NCBI RefSeq assembly: GCF_041346945.1
Contig: NZ_CP166850.1
Location: 4,813,501-4,877,500 of the forward strand
DNA from: Amycolatopsis sp. cg9
GTDB lineage: Bacteria; Actinomycetota; Actinomycetes; Mycobacteriales; Pseudonocardiaceae
Length of the DNA stretch: 64,000 nt
Direction: 5' to 3'
Part shown: positions 24,072-33,104 of the stretch, piece after piece
Numbering within the stretch: the first letter of the stretch is position 1
Layout of the letters: every line of letters starts with the position of its first letter
Position numbers and translations under genes: made by a program
The notes under the pieces: model-generated
Told to the model about the DNA's origin: nothing
What the model saw: the letters and a program-made list of their open reading frames with translations, nothing else
Databases searched by the model: none

Positions 24072-24791
24072 ATGGGGGTCGTGGCGGCGCTCTGGCGCTA
24101 TCCGGTGAAGTCGATGGCGGGCGAGCGGCTGGCCGAGGTGGCGGTCGGGGAGCGCGGCCTCGAGGGCGACCGCCTGTACGCGGTCCGGGATCCCGAAGGC
24201 CGGTTCGGCAGCGGCAAGAACTCCACCCGGTTCCGGCGGATGCCGGGCCTGCACGCGTTCGCCGCGCGCTACGACGGCGCCGTCCCGGTGCTGACCTTCC
24301 CGGACGGGCGCGTGCTCCGCGGGGACGCCGCGGGCGTGCACGCCGAGCTCGCCGCCGCGCTGGACTTCCCCGGCGTCGAGCTGGCGAAGGAAGCGGACAT
24401 CCCGCACCACGACGAAGCCGACGTCCACCTGGTCACGACGTCTTCGCTGGCCTGGCTGGCCGAACGCGCGCCCGGGGTCGCGCTGGACGAGCGGCGGTTC
24501 CGGGCCAACCTCCTGCTCGACACCGGATCGGCACCCGGGCGCACCGAGGAATCCTGGGTGGGGGAGCGGGTGCGGATCGGCGAAGTGGAGCTGGCGGTCC
24601 TCCGCAAGGCGGTCCGCTGCGTGATGGTCGGCCTGCCGTGCGACGGGCTGCCGGCCGCGCCCGGGCTGCTCAAGACGATCTCCGAGGTGAACGGCGTGAC
24701 GTTCGGCGTGCAGGCCCGCGTGGTCCGCGGCGGCGTCCTCCGCGTCGGGGACGTCCACGAGGTGGGATGTTCCGCCCCTCACACTCCCTAG
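24072..24791 (+). CDS. MOSC domain protein
   Basis: A 239-residue protein combining the MOSC N-terminal beta-barrel (LWRYPVKSMAGERL at residues 7-20) and the MOSC domain proper, with the conserved Cys in VRCVMV (about residue 182). Family members bind sulphur or molybdenum cofactor: some reduce N-hydroxylated compounds, others carry sulphur. There is no reductase domain fused and no molybdenum gene nearby, so the substrate is open. Confidence 0.88.
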   Translation: MGVVAALWRYPVKSMAGERLAEVAVGERGLEGDRLYAVRDPEGRFGSGKNSTRFRRMPGLHAFAARYDGAVPVLTFPDGRVLRGDAAGVHAELAAALDFPGVELAKEADIPHHDEADVHLVTTSSLAWLAERAPGVALDERRFRANLLLDTGSAPGRTEESWVGERVRIGEVELAVLRKAVRCVMVGLPCDGLPAAPGLLKTISEVNGVTFGVQARVVRGGVLRVGDVHEVGCSAPHTP

Positions 24792-24845
24792 GGAATTCAC
24801 CTCCCGCGGAGCATGTTGGGAGCGGTAGGACGAAAGGGGCGTGCC

Positions 24846-25484
24846 GTGGACTTCCTGCTGCACCACGGGATCACCGTGCTGGGCCAGTGGATCTCGATCG
24901 CGGAGCTCGCCGGGCAGGTGTTCGCGCTGGCGGTCGTGTTCCTCGCGCAGCGTCGCACCCTGTGGACGTGGCCCGTGCAGGTCGGGGCGACCGTGCTGCT
25001 GTTCGCCGTCTACGTCTCCGCGCACCTCGGCGGGCTCGCCGCCCGGCAGGTCGCCATCCTCGCCATCTCGCTCTACGGCTGGTGGGCCTGGACGCGCCGC
25101 AAGGACCCGGTGTTCGGCGTCGTCGTCCGCTCGGGCCGGCTCGCCGAACGGCTGGCCATGCTCGGCGCCTTCCTCGTCGGCACGACGGTGATGGCCCTGG
25201 TCCTGGACGCGCTGGACGCGTCGTGGGCGCCGTGGCCGGACGCCGCGATCTTCGTCGGCACCCTCGTCGCCTTCGGCGCTCAGGGCGCGGGACTCGTCGA
25301 GTTCTGGCTGGTGTGGCTGGTCGTCGACGCGATCGGCGTGCCGCTGCAGATCTCCTCCGGCCTGTACTTCTCGGCGGCGATCTACATCGTGTTCGCCGGG
25401 CTCGTCGTGCACGGCTGGTGGAGCTGGAACCGCTCCGCCAAGCGCGTCGCGGCCTCGTCCGGGGTCATGGCAGCATCCAGCTGA
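24846..25484 (+). CDS. pnuC: PnuC/RibM family vitamin transporter
   Basis: A 212-residue membrane protein with about seven hydrophobic segments and the PnuC-like motif SLYGWWAWTRR (about residue 78) and a C-terminal HGWWSWNR. PnuC imports nicotinamide riboside; the actinobacterial relatives RibM/PnuX import riboflavin, and the sequence alone does not separate these. No FMN riboswitch is visible in the 54 bases upstream. The GTG at 24846 is preceded by AAAGGGG. The last 20 bases overlap the convergent lldP gene. Confidence 0.75.
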   Translation: MDFLLHHGITVLGQWISIAELAGQVFALAVVFLAQRRTLWTWPVQVGATVLLFAVYVSAHLGGLAARQVAILAISLYGWWAWTRRKDPVFGVVVRSGRLAERLAMLGAFLVGTTVMALVLDALDASWAPWPDAAIFVGTLVAFGAQGAGLVEFWLVWLVVDAIGVPLQISSGLYFSAAIYIVFAGLVVHGWWSWNRSAKRVAASSGVMAASS

Positions 25485-27075
25485 GCACCGGCGTGCTCTG
25501 CCCCCACACGATCAGGCACATCACCAGCAGCAGTCCCAGGCTCCACGGCAGCACCTTCCGCAGCAGCTTGCCCTCCTCACCGGGCAGGTTCGCGGCCACG
25601 CAGGCGATCGTGAGGTTCTGCGGCGACACCATCTTGCCGAGGACGCCGCCGGAGCTGTTGGCCGCGGCCAACAGGTCCGCCGGCAGGCCGGTCTTGGCCG
25701 CCGCCGTGACCTGCAGCGCGCCGAACAGCGCGTTCGCCGACGTGTCGGAGCCCGAGACGGCCACGCCGAACCAGCCCAGCACCGGGGACAGGAACGCGAG
25801 CCCGGCGCCGGCCGCCGCGATGAACGTGCCGATCGTGCTGGTCTGCCCGGACAGGTTCATCACGTAGGCCAGCGCGAGCACCCCGGTGACGGTGAGGATC
25901 GCGAACCGCAGCTCCTTGACGGTGGCCAGCCACTCCTGCGCGGTGCCGCTCGCCGAGACGGCCAGCACCGCCGCGGTCAGGACCCCGGCCAGCAGGACGA
26001 GCGTGCCGCCGGTGTTGAGGAACGGCAGCGAGAAGGTGTTGCCGGAGACCGGCTTCCCGTTCGGCCCGGCGACGTTCAGGCCGGGCCAGTGGAACTTCCA
26101 GGTCGCCTTGTCCAGCAGCTTCTTGACCGGCGGCAGGACGGCGACGGAGAAGATCACGATGATCAGCGCGTAGGGCAGGTACGCCTTGACGACGTCGGTG
26201 CGCGAGTCTTCCGGCGGGGCCTCCGCGGTCGCCGTCCCGCCGGTGCCGATCCGGACGGCTTCGGGCACCGGGCGGCGGGTCTGGGGGAGCGCCACGAGCG
26301 CGGCGGCGCCGGCGAGCGCGGCCCCGATGTCGGCCAGCTGCGGCGACACGTAGTTGGACGCGAGGAACTGCACGAGCCCGAACGCGACCCCGCAGACCAG
26401 CGCGGGCAGCCAGGTGTCCTTCAGCCCGCGCTTGCCGTCGACGATGATCACCAGCAGCAGCGGCACGACCAGCGCGAGCAGCGGCGTCTGGCGCCCGACG
26501 ATCGAGGACACCTCCTGCAGCGGCAGGCCGGTGACCTGGGCGAGGGTGACGACGGGCGTGCCCATCGCGCCGAACGCGACCGGCGCGGTGTTCGCGACCA
26601 GTGCGACGACCGCCGCCTTCACCGGGTGGAAGCCGACGGCCACGAGCATCACGGCGCTGATCGCGACGGGCGCGCCGAACCCGGCCAGCGCTTCCATCAG
26701 GGCCCCGAAGCAGAAGGCGATGATGAGGGCCTGGATCCGCGGGTCGTCGGAGATCCGGCCGAACGAGCGGCGCAGGACGTCGAAGTGCCCGGTCCGCACG
26801 GTGAGCCGGTAGATCCACAGCGCGTTGACGACGATCCACATGATCGGCCACAGCCCGAACGCGGCGCCTTGGAGCGCCCCCGAGACGGCCTGCACGACGG
26901 GCATCCCGAACGCGGCGACGCCGACGACGAGCGCGACGAGCAGCCCGATGAGGGCGGCGTGGTGCGCCCGCATCCGGACGGCGCCGAGGAGCACGAGGAC
27001 GGTGGCCAGCGGCAGCACGGCGACGAGCGCCGACAGGCCGAGTGAACCGAGGGGAGTCACGTCTTGCACGAACAC
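25465..27075 (-). CDS. lldP: L-lactate permease
   Basis: A 536-residue LctP-family proton symporter with about 12-14 membrane helices and conserved segments PIMWIVVNALWIYRLTVRTG, GALMEALAGFGAPVAIS and the late SGSDTSANALFGALQ. It imports lactate or glycolate. The GTG start at 27075 has GGAGG (27082-27086) six bases upstream. The leader contains a hairpin touching that ribosome site. The lactate dehydrogenase gene lldD lies 1.5 kb further upstream on the same strand, beyond a TetR/SDR pair. Confidence 0.93.
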   Translation of the reverse strand: MFVQDVTPLGSLGLSALVAVLPLATVLVLLGAVRMRAHHAALIGLLVALVVGVAAFGMPVVQAVSGALQGAAFGLWPIMWIVVNALWIYRLTVRTGHFDVLRRSFGRISDDPRIQALIIAFCFGALMEALAGFGAPVAISAVMLVAVGFHPVKAAVVALVANTAPVAFGAMGTPVVTLAQVTGLPLQEVSSIVGRQTPLLALVVPLLLVIIVDGKRGLKDTWLPALVCGVAFGLVQFLASNYVSPQLADIGAALAGAAALVALPQTRRPVPEAVRIGTGGTATAEAPPEDSRTDVVKAYLPYALIIVIFSVAVLPPVKKLLDKATWKFHWPGLNVAGPNGKPVSGNTFSLPFLNTGGTLVLLAGVLTAAVLAVSASGTAQEWLATVKELRFAILTVTGVLALAYVMNLSGQTSTIGTFIAAAGAGLAFLSPVLGWFGVAVSGSDTSANALFGALQVTAAAKTGLPADLLAAANSSGGVLGKMVSPQNLTIACVAANLPGEEGKLLRKVLPWSLGLLLVMCLIVWGQSTPVLSWMLP

Positions 27076-27084
27076 GGGCGACCT

Positions 27085-27158
27085 CCGTTTTCCACGATGC
27101 GAAAACGGCCTTTCGGCGAGTGCCCGAGATCTTCGTCACAAACCAGGCGGTCCGTCAA
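27085..27158 (-). promoter_or_regulatory. Candidate lldP promoter and leader hairpin
   Basis: On the minus strand TTGACG (27158-27153) and GAAGAT (27134-27129) are separated by 18 bases, which predicts transcription starting near 27122. The leader then holds a perfect 8-base stem, CCGTTTTC (27085-27092) with GAAAACGG (27101-27108), whose end covers the first two bases of the ribosome site. The promoter match is moderate. Confidence 0.45.
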
Positions 27159-27193
27159 GAAGTTGAGACCGGTTGGCCCAACGAGTCAGCCCT

Positions 27194-27784
27194 TCACGGC
27201 CGGGGCAGCACGGCGAGCGCCGTCTCGGCGATCGCGCGAAGCTCCTCCGGCTCGACGCCGCCCTTGCCCAGCGCTTCGAGGCCGCGCAAGACGGCCAGCA
27301 CGAGCCCGGCCAGGTGGGCGGGGTCCGCGCCGGCGGCGATGTCGCCCGCGCGCTGGGCGCCCGCGATGCACGCTGTCAGGTGGTCCTGCAGGTCGCGGAA
27401 CAGCTGCCGGCTGCGGGCCGCGACTGCCTCGTCGTGCTCCGCGCATTCGGCCGTGCTCTTCGCGATCAGGCACCCGCGCCGCGCCCGGTCGGCGGCGACC
27501 GACTCGGCGATCGCCCGCACGTGGTCGCCGAGCCGCCGGTAGGCCGTTTCGTCGGGGCCTTCGAGCTGTTCTCGCACGCCGTCGGCCGATTTGGTGCAGT
27601 AGTGGTCGAAGACGCGCAGGAAGAGCGCGTGCTTGTCACCGAAGGCGCCGTAGAGGCTGCCCTTCCCGAGGCCGGTCGCGGCGGCGATGTCGTCGACCTT
27701 CGTGCCGGCGTAACCGCTCTCCCAGAACTGGTCCCTGGCCGCGCGCAGGACCGCTGCCTCGTCGAAGCTCCGGGGTCTCGCCAT
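27194..27784 (-). CDS. TetR family regulator, autoregulated divergent repressor
   Basis: A 196-residue TetR protein with helix-turn-helix at about residues 9-55 (FDEAAVLRAARDQFWESGYAGTKVDDIAAATGLGKGSLYGAF). The C-terminal domain has two Cys (CLIAKSTAEC), a pattern seen in TetR proteins of the AcuR/YxaF group that often pair with a divergent oxidoreductase. It faces an SDR gene across 82 bases that contain a 53-base inverted repeat, so it almost surely represses both genes. Confidence 0.9.
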   Translation of the reverse strand: MARPRSFDEAAVLRAARDQFWESGYAGTKVDDIAAATGLGKGSLYGAFGDKHALFLRVFDHYCTKSADGVREQLEGPDETAYRRLGDHVRAIAESVAADRARRGCLIAKSTAECAEHDEAVAARSRQLFRDLQDHLTACIAGAQRAGDIAAGADPAHLAGLVLAVLRGLEALGKGGVEPEELRAIAETALAVLPRP

Positions 27785-27800
27785 GGACTCAGGCTACCCA

Positions 27801-27853
27801 TTCTTGACTATCTCGTCCAGAACGGCGTACGTTCTGGACGAGATAGTCAAGAA
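27801..27853. promoter_or_regulatory. Double TetR operator, 53-bp perfect inverted repeat with overlapping promoter
   Basis: Arms of 24 bases (27801-27824 and 27830-27853) are perfect inverted copies around a GCGTA centre. Each arm contains its own dyad of the form TTCT-N-GAC-N6-GTC-N-AGAA (27801-27822 and 27832-27853), so the element is two operators in opposite orientation. A rightward promoter is embedded: TTGACT (27804-27809), 18 bases, TACGTT (27828-27833). Confidence 0.9.
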
Positions 27854-27866
27854 CTGGAGGAGCAAC

Positions 27867-28610
27867 GTGAACCTGGAGAACAAGACCGCGGTCGTGACCG
27901 GCGGCAGCACCGGCATCGGGCTCGCCATCGCCAAGCGCTTCGCGGCCGAAGGCGCGCACGTGTTCATCACGGGCCGCCGGAAGGAAGCCCTCGACGACGC
28001 GGTGGCCGAGATCGGCGGCGGCGTCACGGCGATCCGGGCGGACTCGGCGAACCTGGCCGACCTCGACGAGCTCTACCGCGCGGTGGCCGAGCGCGGCCGC
28101 GGGCTGGACGTCGTGGTCGCCAACTCCGGCGGCGGGACCTTCGCCCCGCTCGGCGAAATCACCGAAGAGCAGTTCGACGCGACGTTCGGCACCAACGTCA
28201 AGGGGGTGCTCTTCGCCGTCCAGAAGGCGCTGCCGCTGCTGAACGCGAACGCGTCGATCATCCTGACCGGCTCGACGACGTCGACGCGGCCCGGCGCGGC
28301 CTTCAGCGTCTACGCGGCGACGAAGGCGGCAGTGCGCAACTTCGCCCGCAGCTGGGCGCTCGACCTGAAGGGAACCGGCACGCGGGTCAACGTCCTGAGC
28401 CCGGGACCGACGCGCACCCCGGGCCTGCTGGGGCTGGTGCCCGGCGACGAGCAGCAGGGCCTGGTCGACGGCCTCGTGGCGGAGGTCCCGCTGGGCCGCC
28501 TCGGCGACCCTTCGGAAATCGCGGCCGCCGCGCTGTTCCTGGCCTCCGGGGAGGCGAGCTTCGTCAACGGCGTCGAGTTCTTCGTCGACGGCGGCCAGGC
28601 GCAGGTCTAA
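27867..28610 (+). CDS. Short-chain dehydrogenase/reductase
   Basis: A 247-residue classical SDR with the cofactor motif TGGSTGIG (residues 11-18), NSGGG in place of NNAG, a catalytic Ser in TGSTTS, and YAATK (about residue 149). It should oxidise or reduce a small carbonyl or alcohol with NAD(P). The GTG start at 27867 follows GGAGGAGCAAC. It is the presumed main target of the divergent TetR repressor, so its substrate or a relative may be the inducer. Confidence 0.92.
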   Translation: MNLENKTAVVTGGSTGIGLAIAKRFAAEGAHVFITGRRKEALDDAVAEIGGGVTAIRADSANLADLDELYRAVAERGRGLDVVVANSGGGTFAPLGEITEEQFDATFGTNVKGVLFAVQKALPLLNANASIILTGSTTSTRPGAAFSVYAATKAAVRNFARSWALDLKGTGTRVNVLSPGPTRTPGLLGLVPGDEQQGLVDGLVAEVPLGRLGDPSEIAAAALFLASGEASFVNGVEFFVDGGQAQV

Positions 28611-29824
28611 CGCAGGGTGGCGTGGCTCGGCGTCAGGTCCTTCAGGGTCCGGACGCCCAGCAGCTGCATCGTGCGGACCATCTCCGTGCGCAGGATGTCG
28701 ACGCACCGCTGGACCCCGCGCTCGCCGCCGGCCATCAGGCCGTAGAGGAACGCGCGGCCGACCAGCACGGCGTCGGCGCCGCGGGCGATCGCCGCCACGA
28801 TGTCGCCACCCGACAGGATGCCCGTGTCGATCCACACCTCGGCGCCGCCCTGGAGCTCGTCCAGCACCGCCGGCAGCAGCTCCAGGGGCGTCGGGGCGCG
28901 GTCGAGCTGGCGGCCGCCGTGGTTCGAGATGAGCACCGCGTCCGCGCCGTGCTTCACGACGTCGCGGGCGTCGTCGACGTTCTGCACGCCCTTGACCACG
29001 AGCTTCCCGGGCCAGGTCCGGCGCACCCAGTCGAGGTCGTCGAAGTTCAGCGTCGGGTCGAACAGCTTGTTCAGCAGCTCGGCGACGGTGCCGTCGAAGT
29101 GGCTCAGCGAGGCGAAGTGCAGGGGCTCGGTGGTGAGCAGGTTGAACCACCACGCCGGGTGCGTCGCGCCGTCGAGGAACGTCTTGAGCGTCAGCGCCGG
29201 CGGGATGGTGAGGCCGTTGCGGACGTCCCGCAGGCGCGCGCCGCCGACCGGGGTGTCCACGGTCAGCATCAGCGTGTCGTAGCCGTTCTCCCACGCGCGA
29301 TTCATCAGATCTTCGCCCGCGCCGTGGTCGCGCCAGACGTAGAGCTGGAACCACTTGCGGGCTTCGGGCGCCGCCGCGGCGAGGTCCTCGATCGACGTCG
29401 TCGCCATCGTCGAGAGGCCCATCGGGATGCCGTTGCGCTGCGCCACGCGGCCGACCGCCGCCTCGCCCTCGTGGTTCATCATCCGCGTGAAGCCGGTGGG
29501 GGCGAAGGCGAACGGCAGCGCCGAGGTCTTGCCGAGGATCTCGCGCGTGGTGTCCACATCGGACACGCCCCGCAGCACGTTGGGGTGGAACTCGATCCGC
29601 CGGTAGGCCTGGCGGGCGCGGCGCAGGCTGTCTTCCAGCTCGGCCGCGCCGTCGGTGTAGTCGAACGCCGCCCGGGGAGTCCGCTTGCGGGCGATCGTCC
29701 GCAGGTCGGCGATGGTGTGCGCGTTCGCCAGCCGCCGGTCGGTGGGGTTGAGCACGAGCGGCTTCGGTCGCAGGAGCTGCTTCAGCTCGTCCGGCTTCGG
29801 CAGTCGGCGCTTCGTCACCTTCAT
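28607..29824 (-). CDS. lldD: FMN-dependent L-lactate dehydrogenase (LldD2-like)
   Basis: A 405-residue alpha-hydroxy-acid dehydrogenase. The catalytic His and substrate Arg lie in SNHGGRQLD, and the FMN-binding barrel ends in VGRAFLYG. Where glycolate oxidase has GGVRRG, this protein has TGILSGGD, as I recall for M. tuberculosis LldD2, so it belongs to that subgroup. It oxidises L-lactate to pyruvate and passes electrons to the membrane chain. The ATG at 29824 lies after the aceE terminator; AGGGAG is only 3 bases away, and GTG at 29818 is an alternative. It overlaps the SDR stop by four bases. Confidence 0.88.
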   Translation of the reverse strand: MKVTKRRLPKPDELKQLLRPKPLVLNPTDRRLANAHTIADLRTIARKRTPRAAFDYTDGAAELEDSLRRARQAYRRIEFHPNVLRGVSDVDTTREILGKTSALPFAFAPTGFTRMMNHEGEAAVGRVAQRNGIPMGLSTMATTSIEDLAAAAPEARKWFQLYVWRDHGAGEDLMNRAWENGYDTLMLTVDTPVGGARLRDVRNGLTIPPALTLKTFLDGATHPAWWFNLLTTEPLHFASLSHFDGTVAELLNKLFDPTLNFDDLDWVRRTWPGKLVVKGVQNVDDARDVVKHGADAVLISNHGGRQLDRAPTPLELLPAVLDELQGGAEVWIDTGILSGGDIVAAIARGADAVLVGRAFLYGLMAGGERGVQRCVDILRTEMVRTMQLLGVRTLKDLTPSHATLR

Positions 29825-29841
29825 CAACTCCCTAAGCGAGC

Positions 29842-29876
29842 GGGACCCGGCAGACATCCGATGTCTGCCGGGTCCC
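29842..29876 (-). terminator. Terminator hairpin between aceE and lldD
   Basis: A perfect 16-base stem (29842-29857 with 29861-29876) and a 3-base loop. It starts 15 bases after the aceE stop codon in the leftward direction and should end that transcript, giving lldD its own expression. Confidence 0.85.
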
Positions 29877-29890
29877 TTTCTAGCACCAGG

Positions 29891-32749
29891 TCACGCGCTG
29901 CCGGAATCCGACGTCTGCGGCCCGGCGGCCGCGATGTCGTCGAGCCGGTACTTCGTGGCCGCTTCGAGGACCTTCGCCTGCTCGACCTCGCCGCGCTTGG
30001 CGAGGATCGACAGCGCGCCGACGGTGATCGACTCGGCGTCGATCAGGAACTTCCGCCGCGCCGCCGGCCGGGTGTCGGAGAACCCGAACCCGTCGGTGCC
30101 CAGCGTCAGCATGTCGGTCGGGACGTACGGGCGGATCAGGTCCGGCACCGCGCGCATCCAGTCCGACACCGCCACGACCGGCCCGTTCGCGCCCTGCAGC
30201 GCTTCGGTGACGTACGGCACGCGCGGCTCGCTGCCCGGGTAGAGCAGGTTGTCGTGGTCGATCTCGACGGCCTCGCGCCGCAGCTCGGTCCACGACGTCG
30301 CCGACCACACCGCGGCCCGCACGCCCCACTCCTCGGCCAGCAGCTTCTGCGCTTTGAGCGCGTCCGGCATCGTGACGCCCGAGACCAGGATCTGCACCTC
30401 CGGGCCGTCGCCTCCGGGGGCGTCGGCGTACTTGTACAGACCCTTCAGCAGGCCGTCGACGTCGAGGTTCTCCGGCTCGGCGGGCTGCTGGTACGGCTCG
30501 TTGTAGATCGTCATGTAGTAGAAGACGTTCTCGCCGTTGCCGTCCGGGCCGGTCTCGCCGTACATCCGGCGGAGGCCGTCCTTGATGATGTGCGCGATCT
30601 CGAACGACCACGCCGGGTCGTAGGCCACCGCGGCCGGGTTGGTCGCCGCCAGCAGCAGCGAGTGCCCGTCGGCGTGCTGCAGGCCCTCACCGGTCAGCGT
30701 GGTGCGGCCGGCGGTGGCGCCGAGGACGAACCCGCGGGCCATCTGGTCGGCGGCCGCGTAGAGGCCGTCACCGGTGCGCTGGAACCCGAACATCGAGTAG
30801 AAGATGTAGATCGGGATCATCGGCTCGCCGTGCGTCGCGTACGACGTGCCGACGGCGGTGAACGACGCGGTCGAGCCCGCCTCGTTGATGCCCTCGTGCA
30901 GCAGCTGGCCCTTCTCGGACTCCTTGTAGGCCAGCATCAGGCTCGCGTCGACCGAGGTGTAGGTCTGGCCGTGCGGGTTGTAGATCTTGGCGGTCGGGAA
31001 CATCGAGTCGAGGCCGAAGGTGCGGGCCTCGTCCGGGATGATCGGGACGACGCGCTTGCCGATCTCGGAGTCCTTGGCCAGCTCGCGGACCAGCCGGACG
31101 AACGCCATCGTGGTGGCGACCTCCTGCTTGCCGGAGCCCTTCCGGATGCCTTCGTAGACCTTGTCGCCGGGCAGGACCAGGGCCTTGGCGGCCTTCGGGC
31201 GGCGTTCCGGCAGGAACCCGCCGAGCGCCTTGCGGCGGCCGATCATGTACTCGATCTCGGGCGAATTCGCGCCCGGGTGGTAGTACGGCGGCAGCTTCGG
31301 GTCGCGCTCGAGCTCCTCGTCGCTGATCGGGATCCGCTGCGAGTCGCGGAACAGCTTGAGGTCGTCGAGGGTGAGCTTCTTCATCTGGTGCGTGGCGTTG
31401 CGGCCCTCGAACGCCGGGCCCAGGCCGTAGCCCTTGATGGTGTGGGCCAGGATCACCGTCGGCTGGCCGTGGTGCTCCAGCGCCGACTTGTACGCCGCGT
31501 ACACCTTGCGGTAGTCGTGGCCGCCGCGCTTGAGGTTCCAGATGTCGGCGTCGGAGAGGTCCTTGACCAGGTCCTTCGTCCGCGGGTCGCGGCCGAAGAA
31601 GTGCTCGCGGACGAACGCGCCGTCGTTGGCCTTGTACGTCTGGTAGTCACCGTCCGGGGTGACGTTCATCAGGTTGACCAGCGCGCCGTCGCGGTCGGCG
31701 TGCAGCAGCGAGTCCCACTCGCGGCCCCAGATCACCTTGATGACGTTCCAGCCGGCGCCGCGGAAGTACGACTCCAGCTCCTGGATGATCTTGCCGTTGC
31801 CGCGCACCGGGCCGTCGAGCCGCTGCAAGTTGCAGTTGATCACGAAGGTCAGGTTGTCGAGGCCCTCGCCGGCGGCGACGTGGATCAGGCCGCGGGACTC
31901 GGCCTCGTCCATCTCGCCGTCGCCGAGGAACGCCCAGACGTGCTGGTCGTCGGTGTTCTTGATGCCGCGGTCGCGCAGGTAGCGGTTGAACCGCGCCTGG
32001 TAGATCGCGTTCATCGGGCCGAGGCCCATGGACACCGTCGGGTTCTCCCAGAAGTCCGGCATCAGCCGCGGGTGCGGGTACGACGGCAGGCCGCCGCCCT
32101 CGCCGGCGTGGCTGTACTCCTGGCGGAACCCGTCGAGCTGCTGCTCGCTCAGGCGGCCCTCGAGGAACGCGCGGGCGTAGATGCCGGGGGAGGCGTGGCC
32201 CTGGATGTAGATCTGGTCGCCGCCGCCGGAGTGGTCCTTGCCGCGGAAGAAGTGGTTGAACCCGACCTCGTACAGCGCGGCCGAGGAGGCGTAGGTCGAG
32301 ATGTGACCGCCGACGCCGACGCCGGGACGCTGCGCGCGGTGCACCATGATCGCCGCGTTCCAGCGGATGTAAGCGCGGTAGCGACGCTCGATCTCCTCGT
32401 CACCGGGGAACCACGGTTCGTTCTCGGTGGGGATCGTGTTGACGTAGTCCGTCGAGGTCAGGGCCGGGACGCCGACGTTCCGCTCCCGGGCCCGCTCGAG
32501 GATGCGCAGCATCAGGTACCGGGCACGCTGCTGCCCGCCCCTCGCCAGAGCCTCGTCGAAGGAGTCCAGCCACTCGGCGGTCTCCTCCGGGTCGATGTCG
32601 GGCAGGTGCGCCGCCAGTCCGTCACGGATGACGCGTACGCGTGCCGGGGTCTCCTTGCCGGAGGCGCCGTCGTTCTGCGGGGCCAAGGGGTCTCCTTGCG
32701 AAAAGTTGTAGCCGGTGGTGCTCGTGCGCGGGCGTGTACGACTCTCCAT
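29891..32749 (-). CDS. aceE: Pyruvate dehydrogenase E1 component, homodimeric type
   Basis: A 952-residue thiamine-diphosphate enzyme of the fused-chain type. The ThDP motif GDGEMDE begins near residue 275 and ends NCNLQ about 27 residues later. The N-terminal segment [30 protein letters not shown] is typical of actinobacterial AceE. It decarboxylates pyruvate and passes the acetyl group to a lipoylated E2 encoded elsewhere. The ATG at 32749 has GGAAG eight bases upstream and matches family length. Its neighbourhood with DUF3052, ahpE and the FAS operon mirrors mycobacteria. Confidence 0.96.
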   Translation of the reverse strand: MESRTRPRTSTTGYNFSQGDPLAPQNDGASGKETPARVRVIRDGLAAHLPDIDPEETAEWLDSFDEALARGGQQRARYLMLRILERARERNVGVPALTSTDYVNTIPTENEPWFPGDEEIERRYRAYIRWNAAIMVHRAQRPGVGVGGHISTYASSAALYEVGFNHFFRGKDHSGGGDQIYIQGHASPGIYARAFLEGRLSEQQLDGFRQEYSHAGEGGGLPSYPHPRLMPDFWENPTVSMGLGPMNAIYQARFNRYLRDRGIKNTDDQHVWAFLGDGEMDEAESRGLIHVAAGEGLDNLTFVINCNLQRLDGPVRGNGKIIQELESYFRGAGWNVIKVIWGREWDSLLHADRDGALVNLMNVTPDGDYQTYKANDGAFVREHFFGRDPRTKDLVKDLSDADIWNLKRGGHDYRKVYAAYKSALEHHGQPTVILAHTIKGYGLGPAFEGRNATHQMKKLTLDDLKLFRDSQRIPISDEELERDPKLPPYYHPGANSPEIEYMIGRRKALGGFLPERRPKAAKALVLPGDKVYEGIRKGSGKQEVATTMAFVRLVRELAKDSEIGKRVVPIIPDEARTFGLDSMFPTAKIYNPHGQTYTSVDASLMLAYKESEKGQLLHEGINEAGSTASFTAVGTSYATHGEPMIPIYIFYSMFGFQRTGDGLYAAADQMARGFVLGATAGRTTLTGEGLQHADGHSLLLAATNPAAVAYDPAWSFEIAHIIKDGLRRMYGETGPDGNGENVFYYMTIYNEPYQQPAEPENLDVDGLLKGLYKYADAPGGDGPEVQILVSGVTMPDALKAQKLLAEEWGVRAAVWSATSWTELRREAVEIDHDNLLYPGSEPRVPYVTEALQGANGPVVAVSDWMRAVPDLIRPYVPTDMLTLGTDGFGFSDTRPAARRKFLIDAESITVGALSILAKRGEVEQAKVLEAATKYRLDDIAAAGPQTSDSGSA

Positions 32750-33104
32750 CGTCGTCTTCCGTCCCGGCTTCCGCACCGCTACTTGGCGGTAACATGGGCC
32801 GACCCGGTCGGGCCACTCCCCGCGCGCGGTGTATCGCGCGCGCGTTTTCTTCTCCCCCACCCTAGGGGACGGCCCCCGAAGGGGTGGCAGACCGGTCGCG
32901 CGAGGCACCCGAAACGCCGTCGCGGCGGGTCCCTCCCGGGCCGTATCCTGCGACACGAGTTGTCAAAGATCCGGTGTGGACGGTTGCGCGCGGAGCCCTA
33001 CCAGTGTTCGCTATCGGCAACCGGGTAGCCGAGTGTGGCGGAGCCGTACCCTCCGGAGAGGGTGGGGAACGCCACGCTCCGTCGTAGTTGGAGGAGTGAA
33101 AGCA
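32750..33104. other. Divergent intergenic region between aceE and DUF3052 gene
   Basis: No gene is supported in these 355 bases. They contain an alternating CG palindrome at 32821-32842 followed by TTTTCTTCT on the plus strand, a TTGACA hexamer on the minus strand (32961-32966) and a nested hairpin in the leader of the DUF3052 gene (33035-33075). The promoters of both genes lie here; no confident -10 boxes were assigned. Confidence 0.6.
33035..33075 (+). promoter_or_regulatory. Nested hairpin in the DUF3052 leader
   Basis: An outer stem GTGGCG/CGCCAC (33035-33040 with 33070-33075) encloses a perfect ACCCTC/GAGGGT stem (33048-33053 with 33058-33063) with a CGGA tetraloop. It ends 15 bases before the GGAGG ribosome site. 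It could be an RNA regulatory element or a stabilising 5' structure. Confidence 0.45.

Noticed and set aside
24792..24845. FMN or other riboswitch upstream of the PnuC-type gene
   Set aside because: Only about 54 bases separate it from the MOSC gene and they lack the conserved core of an FMN element.
25465..25484. Overlap of pnuC and lldP 3' ends as a sign of misannotation
   Set aside because: Both reading frames are conserved-looking to their ends and a 20-base convergent overlap is common in compact genomes.
32821..32848. CG-rich palindrome followed by TTTTCTTCT as a plus-strand terminator
   Set aside because: No rightward gene precedes it, and in the leftward aceE leader the T-run is on the wrong side. 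It may be a structural or chance feature.
27173..33028. A 1951-codon open frame on the plus strand
   Set aside because: It is antisense to the TetR, lldD and aceE genes and spans several clear genes in other frames; long stop-free antisense frames are expected at this GC content. The product is low-complexity and matches no family.
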